Shown: piece after piece, positions 60,238 through 64,000 of the stretch
Numbering within the stretch: the first letter of the stretch is position 1
Layout of the letters: the number at the start of each line of letters is the position of its first letter
Assembly (NCBI GenBank): GCA_902764825.1
Contig: CACWXL010000003.1
Location: 347,993-411,992, forward strand
Length of the DNA: 64,000 bases
Direction: 5' to 3'
From: Oscillospiraceae bacterium
Lineage (GTDB): Bacteria; Bacillota; Clostridia; Saccharofermentanales; Saccharofermentanaceae
Notes under the pieces: model-generated
What the model saw: only the letters and a program-made list of their open reading frames with translations
Databases searched by the model: none
What the model was told of the DNA's origin: nothing
Position numbers and translations under genes: made by a program

Positions 60238-62724
60238 ATGTTCAGTTCTTTAAAGCGTGCAGCGTCGGCGTTTATGGCTGGCGCGTTTGTGGTAGGTTCA
60301 TTAACCTTTTGTCCTGATCTTTTTTCAGGCAATCATTCAGTCAAAGCAGCGGAATTATACGACTCATCAAGTTTAGTTAACTATTCAACTATTCTCGGCC
60401 GCGCCACTGATTACGGTATCATAGCCAAGAAATTCACTCAGAGCGCTCATATGGAGACTACTCTGGCGACAAGCAGTTATTCACGTACAATTGATACTAA
60501 TATCGATGTAGACCTCACTACAGCCAAAACAGCTGGTTTTATTATCGGTGAGATTACAGGCAACAGGCCCTTAAATACAATTAAGTTCGGTTCTGTCCAT
60601 GGCGGCCAAAACAGTAACTATCCTGTATATGTTGAAAATATAAATATTACTTTTGCTGACGGTATTGATCCTGCCAGAAAAGTAGAGAAGATGAGTGACG
60701 TTGCAAAGACAACGGATTTCAACTATTCTTTCAGACCCAAGCGTGAAATCGATTCACACATCGAGAGTATCTTCAGTCATGCAGATGATGAGTCCGAGAA
60801 GATCTTACTTAGAACGCAAAAACCGGAGTATAAATATGATACTTCTGCTGCCAAAGTTGACAATAATTCCAGAATTGTATCTTTAGATTTAGATAATGAT
60901 ATATATGAGAACCGTGTCGTTTATATAGATCTCAATGATCCCAAGGTTAATAATCTGCTTACATGGTGGAGGGACGATCCTAACGGTCAACATTTCAATA
61001 TAAAAAAGAGATCCAGTACTGTTATCTGTTTTACATATTCCGGCACCGGTAATGTTTATCTCGGTAAGGTCAATGTAGATGCCGTAGATTCTCCTTTAAA
61101 AGCGAATGCCGGTTCGGGTGTACAGAATTCTAATGATACTTTAGCTTCAGTTACTTCCTGGAGCGGAGATATCTCAGGCCATAATAATTACGTTGATCAG
61201 GAAATTGCCCAGAAGATGATCTGGAACATTCCCAATTCAAGGAATATCAGAATTTCGGGCAGTGCGGGCACGTTTATCCTCGGCCGTGAGAATGCGAACA
61301 TTACAATGACAGGCAGCCCTTGTGCAGGTTGGGTCATTTCCAGAGGTAATGTCAGGAATGAATGTGAGTTCCACTATATCTATGGTGTTCCGAGCAATGA
61401 GAACGAAACTGAGGGAAATGGTCAGATGCACTTTGTTGCTCATAAGGGCTTCACCTCTGAATATAAGAATAAGAATGAGATAGCACCATACACCGATACG
61501 ACAGTTACTCTTAATGATGGTGATTACGAGTTTTACTGGCAGGAGTATACTGACGATACGTTTACCGAGCCCTATGGCGGATGTGCGAAAAGATACATCA
61601 ACAAATTGAGCGTTGTTGACTTCCCCACGATTACAATCAGAAATGACGCTACAGATCCTCACTACAAGCTCGAAAACAACCAGCCTAAGTACTTCTATTT
61701 CCGGATTACAGAGAATCCGGATAAAGGTATTTTCGGATATTCGAATTCTGTCGGTTATATTGATATCAGACTTAAGGCTGTTTCCGATAATAAAGGAACC
61801 GTAACTTTCCAGGTTCAGTCCAGGACATACAGCGGAGATTATTCAGACAGTCTTATTAATTATGCTGAAAACGGTGTTTGGAATTCCGACAAGAACCCGG
61901 ATTGGGTCGATGTAGTCGGCAACCGATTCGACCTCGGTGCTTTCTATAACCGCAAGGTAGTTCCCGGCTATATCAATATCACGAAGACCATTCTTGGTGA
62001 TGTAACTGAAGAAGATCTCCAGGGACTTACATTCAGTGTTAAGTCCGATGGCGTTGAGATCGCCAGCTACCTTTTGGGAAGAGATTTCGAGAAGAACCCG
62101 TTTACAGGAAAGTATGAACTTAAGTATCCTCTCGTAGTTCTTGATTCCGCAAAGAGATATACTGTCGAAGAAACACTCCACACCGTTGAAGGTTTCACTG
62201 TATCAACGAGTTACACGATCGATGGCGGCGAATCTTCTGACGGTACAGACGTTATGCTCAATGGTGTAAGCGAGGATTCTTCTAATCCTACAACCGTTGC
62301 TTACGAGAACGACTACCAGCGCATTATCAAGCCCGGTTACATCAACATCACAAAGACTATCAAGGGTGATGTAACTCAGGAAGATCTCGACGGTCTCTCA
62401 TTCACGGTTAAGGATTATAAGCTTGGCGTAGACTTTGAGCAGAACGCAAGCGGTGTTTACGAACTCAAGCAGCCTATCGAAGTAGACGATTCCGTTAAGA
62501 CATTTACAGTAGAAGAGACACTTGTTACTAAGGATGGTTACATCATTACTACAAGCTATTCAGTAGATGGTGGTTCTTCTTCCAATGGAAAGACAGCAAC
62601 ACTTGACGGTGTCAGTGAAGATTCTTCTAATCCTACAACAGTTGCTTACGAGAATGACTATCAGCGCATTATCAAGCCCGGTTACATCAACATCACATCT
62701 CGATGGTCTCTCATTTACAGTTAA
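60238..62724 (+). CDS. surface adhesin, N-terminal part, ended by a frameshift in its repeats
   Basis: An 828-residue readable frame. Signal peptide of about 35 residues (FMAGAFVVGSLTF, cleavage near VKAA). Residues about 40-390 resemble the choice-of-anchor/ice-binding-like domain (TILGRATDYGIIAKKFTQ, MIWNIPNSRNIRISGSAG, FHYIYGV). Then beta domains and, from about 573, Cna-B-like repeats starting PGYINITKTI and holding YTVEET, where Lys and Glu fit an internal isopeptide bond. In the third repeat a 32-base deletion shifts the frame and stops it at 62724. The other half continues from 62699. No sortase or pilus gene is in the window. Confidence 0.75.
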   Translation: MFSSLKRAASAFMAGAFVVGSLTFCPDLFSGNHSVKAAELYDSSSLVNYSTILGRATDYGIIAKKFTQSAHMETTLATSSYSRTIDTNIDVDLTTAKTAGFIIGEITGNRPLNTIKFGSVHGGQNSNYPVYVENINITFADGIDPARKVEKMSDVAKTTDFNYSFRPKREIDSHIESIFSHADDESEKILLRTQKPEYKYDTSAAKVDNNSRIVSLDLDNDIYENRVVYIDLNDPKVNNLLTWWRDDPNGQHFNIKKRSSTVICFTYSGTGNVYLGKVNVDAVDSPLKANAGSGVQNSNDTLASVTSWSGDISGHNNYVDQEIAQKMIWNIPNSRNIRISGSAGTFILGRENANITMTGSPCAGWVISRGNVRNECEFHYIYGVPSNENETEGNGQMHFVAHKGFTSEYKNKNEIAPYTDTTVTLNDGDYEFYWQEYTDDTFTEPYGGCAKRYINKLSVVDFPTITIRNDATDPHYKLENNQPKYFYFRITENPDKGIFGYSNSVGYIDIRLKAVSDNKGTVTFQVQSRTYSGDYSDSLINYAENGVWNSDKNPDWVDVVGNRFDLGAFYNRKVVPGYINITKTILGDVTEEDLQGLTFSVKSDGVEIASYLLGRDFEKNPFTGKYELKYPLVVLDSAKRYTVEETLHTVEGFTVSTSYTIDGGESSDGTDVMLNGVSEDSSNPTTVAYENDYQRIIKPGYINITKTIKGDVTQEDLDGLSFTVKDYKLGVDFEQNASGVYELKQPIEVDDSVKTFTVEETLVTKDGYIITTSYSVDGGSSSNGKTATLDGVSEDSSNPTTVAYENDYQRIIKPGYINITSRWSLIYS

Positions 62725-63730
62725 GGATGGTGATACCGTCGTTGGTACATACAAGCTTGGCGTAGACTTTGAGCAGAACGCAAGCGGTGTTTACGAACTC
62801 AAGCAGCCTATCGAAGTAGACGATTCTGCTAAGACCTTCACGGTAGAAGAGACTCTCAAGACAAAAGAAGGTTATACAATCTCAACAAGCTACACCGTAG
62901 ATGGTGGTTCTTCTTCCAATGGAAAGACAGCAACACTTGACGGTGTCAGTGAAGATTCTTTTAATCCTACAACAGTTGCTTATGAGAACGACTACCAGCG
63001 TATCATTAAGCCCGGTTACATCAACATCACTAAGACCATCAAGGGTGAAGTAACTGAAGAAGATCTCCAGGGTCTTACATTCTTGGTTAAGGATGGCGAT
63101 ACAGTAGTAGGCAGCTATCTCCTTGGCAGAGACTTTACTAAGAATTCTGAGGGTGTATATGAACTTAAAACCCCCATTAAAGTAAAAGATTCAAAGAAGA
63201 TCTATACAGTAGAGGAAACACTTTACACAGCCGAAGGATTCACAGTATCTGTAAGTTATAAGGTAGATGGTGAAGCAAGACCTAATGGCACAAATGCAAC
63301 ACTTAACACTGTAAGTGAGGATTCAAGCAAGCCTACAACAGTAGATTATGAGAACGATTACACCAGGATCATTAAGCCCGGTTACATCAACATCACCAAG
63401 ACGATCAAGGGTGATGTAACTCAGGAAGATCTTGATGGACTCTCATTCACGGTTAAGGATGGAAGCACTGTCGTTGGTACTTACAAGCTTGGTGTTGATT
63501 TTAAGCAGAATGCAGATGGTACATATGAGCTTAAAGAACCTATTAAGGTAGATGACTCAACAAGAACATATAAGGTTGAAGAGACACTCAAGACCAAAGA
63601 AGGCTATGAAATCACTACCAGTTATTCCGTAGATGGTGGTGCATCTTCAAATGGAACGTCAGCTACACTCTCTGGCGTAAGCGAGAGCTCTTCTAATCCT
63701 ACAACTGTAGCGTATGAGAATGATTATAAG
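61954..63730 (+). repeat. five tandem Cna-B-like repeats of about 345-370 bp
   Basis: Units start near 61954, 62320, 62665, 62999 and 63365. Each codes for about 115-122 residues running from PGYINITKTI to NPTTVAYENDY. Units 2 and 3 have long identical stretches. Unit 2 lacks a 21-base piece coding for GDTVVGT; unit 3 lacks 32 bases at its start. Confidence 0.9.
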
Positions 63731-64000
63731 AACATAGCAACACCTACACCTACGTCGACGCCTACACCGACGTCAACACCTACATCGACGCCGACACCTA
63801 CATCGACACCTACACCTACACCTACGTCGACACCTACACCTACACCTACGTCGACACCTACACCTACGTCGACGCCTACACCTACGTCGACGCCTACACC
63901 GACATCGACGCCTACACCGACATCGACACCTACACCTACACCTACGTCGACACCTACACCTACGTCGACGCCTACACCTACGTCAACACCTACACCTACG
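62699..64000 (+). pseudogene. surface adhesin, C-terminal part after the frameshift (runs off the right edge)
   Basis: Open in the second frame from LDGLSFTVKDGDTVVGTYKL through the rest of repeat 3 and repeats 4 and 5 to the Thr/Pro tail, without a stop to the window end. It has no start codon or ribosome site of its own, so it should be the continuation of the adhesin at 60238. With the 32 missing bases the two would be one protein of more than 1250 residues. It may be a broken gene, a phase-off variant or an assembly error in a repeat. Confidence 0.75.
63740..64000 (+). repeat. Thr/Pro-rich stalk repeat
   Basis: Degenerate tandem repeats of ACACCTACACCTACGTCG-like 18-base units coding for TPTPTS. 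This is a typical extended cell-wall-spanning linker of Gram-positive surface proteins and runs beyond the window; a sortase signal or other anchor may follow. Confidence 0.9.

Noticed and set aside
63740..64000. Simple-sequence DNA unrelated to coding
   Set aside because: The period is a multiple of three and the frame is open with Thr/Pro/Ser, continuous with the adhesin repeats, so it codes for a stalk.

Overview
The window looks like chromosomal DNA of a low-to-mid GC Gram-positive anaerobe of the class Clostridia, probably an uncultured rumen or gut relative of Saccharofermentans/Oscillospiraceae. The genus is a guess from gene style. The evidence is Firmicutes-type gene order (acpP-rnc-smc-ftsY, recA-recX, pgsA, rimO), strong AGGAGG ribosome sites, a LexA box of the GAAC-N4-GTTC type before recA, a superoxide reductase, a K+-type membrane pyrophosphatase, an intracellular GH115 xylan alpha-glucuronidase and a Cna-B-type surface adhesin. 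No phage, transposase, CRISPR array or rRNA operon was seen. One tRNA (Trp, CCA) is present.

Layout. 1-5.6 kb: a leftward DUF4003/TerB-like pair, then an orphan solute-binding lipoprotein, a beta-lactamase-fold hydrolase and a DUF3592 membrane protein. 5.6-8.5 kb: GH115 on the minus strand. 8.5-9.0 kb: an intergenic region with a 62-bp-period tandem repeat and several dyads. 9.0-11.1 kb: a DUF2975 / small HTH / multispan membrane protein cassette. 11.3-25.3 kb: accessory and metabolic genes (a sigma-like small protein, rRNA methyltransferase, alanine racemase, GT-C glycosyltransferase, superoxide reductase, two SDRs, DUF975-CmpB fusion, lysA, citrate synthase). 25.4-31.0 kb: a single-span acidic protein, then five tandem paralogues with four-helix membrane cores, Gly/Ser/His-rich N-termini and C-terminal zinc ribbons. 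31.1-41.2 kb: tRNA-Trp, then a tightly packed proC-rnhA-nudF-ftsK-pncC-murJ-ldt-ldt-dehydrogenase run. 41.2-53.3 kb: recA-recX, rimO, pgsA, acpP-rnc-smc-ftsY and hppA. 53.3-58.8 kb: rpsO, nadE, an SGNH hydrolase and pnp. 58.9-64 kb: a zinc-ribbon protein whose reading frame runs through a terminator, then a repeat-built, frameshifted surface adhesin that leaves the window.

The genes mostly serve core housekeeping: chromosome segregation (smc, ftsK), SOS repair (recA/recX under LexA), translation and RNA turnover (rpsO, rnc, pnp, rimO, rlm-type methylase), envelope building (murJ, two L,D-transpeptidases, alr, lysA, pgsA) and NAD recycling (nadE, pncC, nudF). The parts least explained by known biology are the five-gene zinc-ribbon membrane array with its ribosome-site-sequestering hairpin (26.4-31.0 kb), the pnp leader that can fold two ways, a nested three-stem leader before an 85-residue protein, the 62-bp intergenic repeat, and the frameshifted adhesin repeats with a palindrome over their promoter. 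All functional calls come from reading the sequence without database searches.
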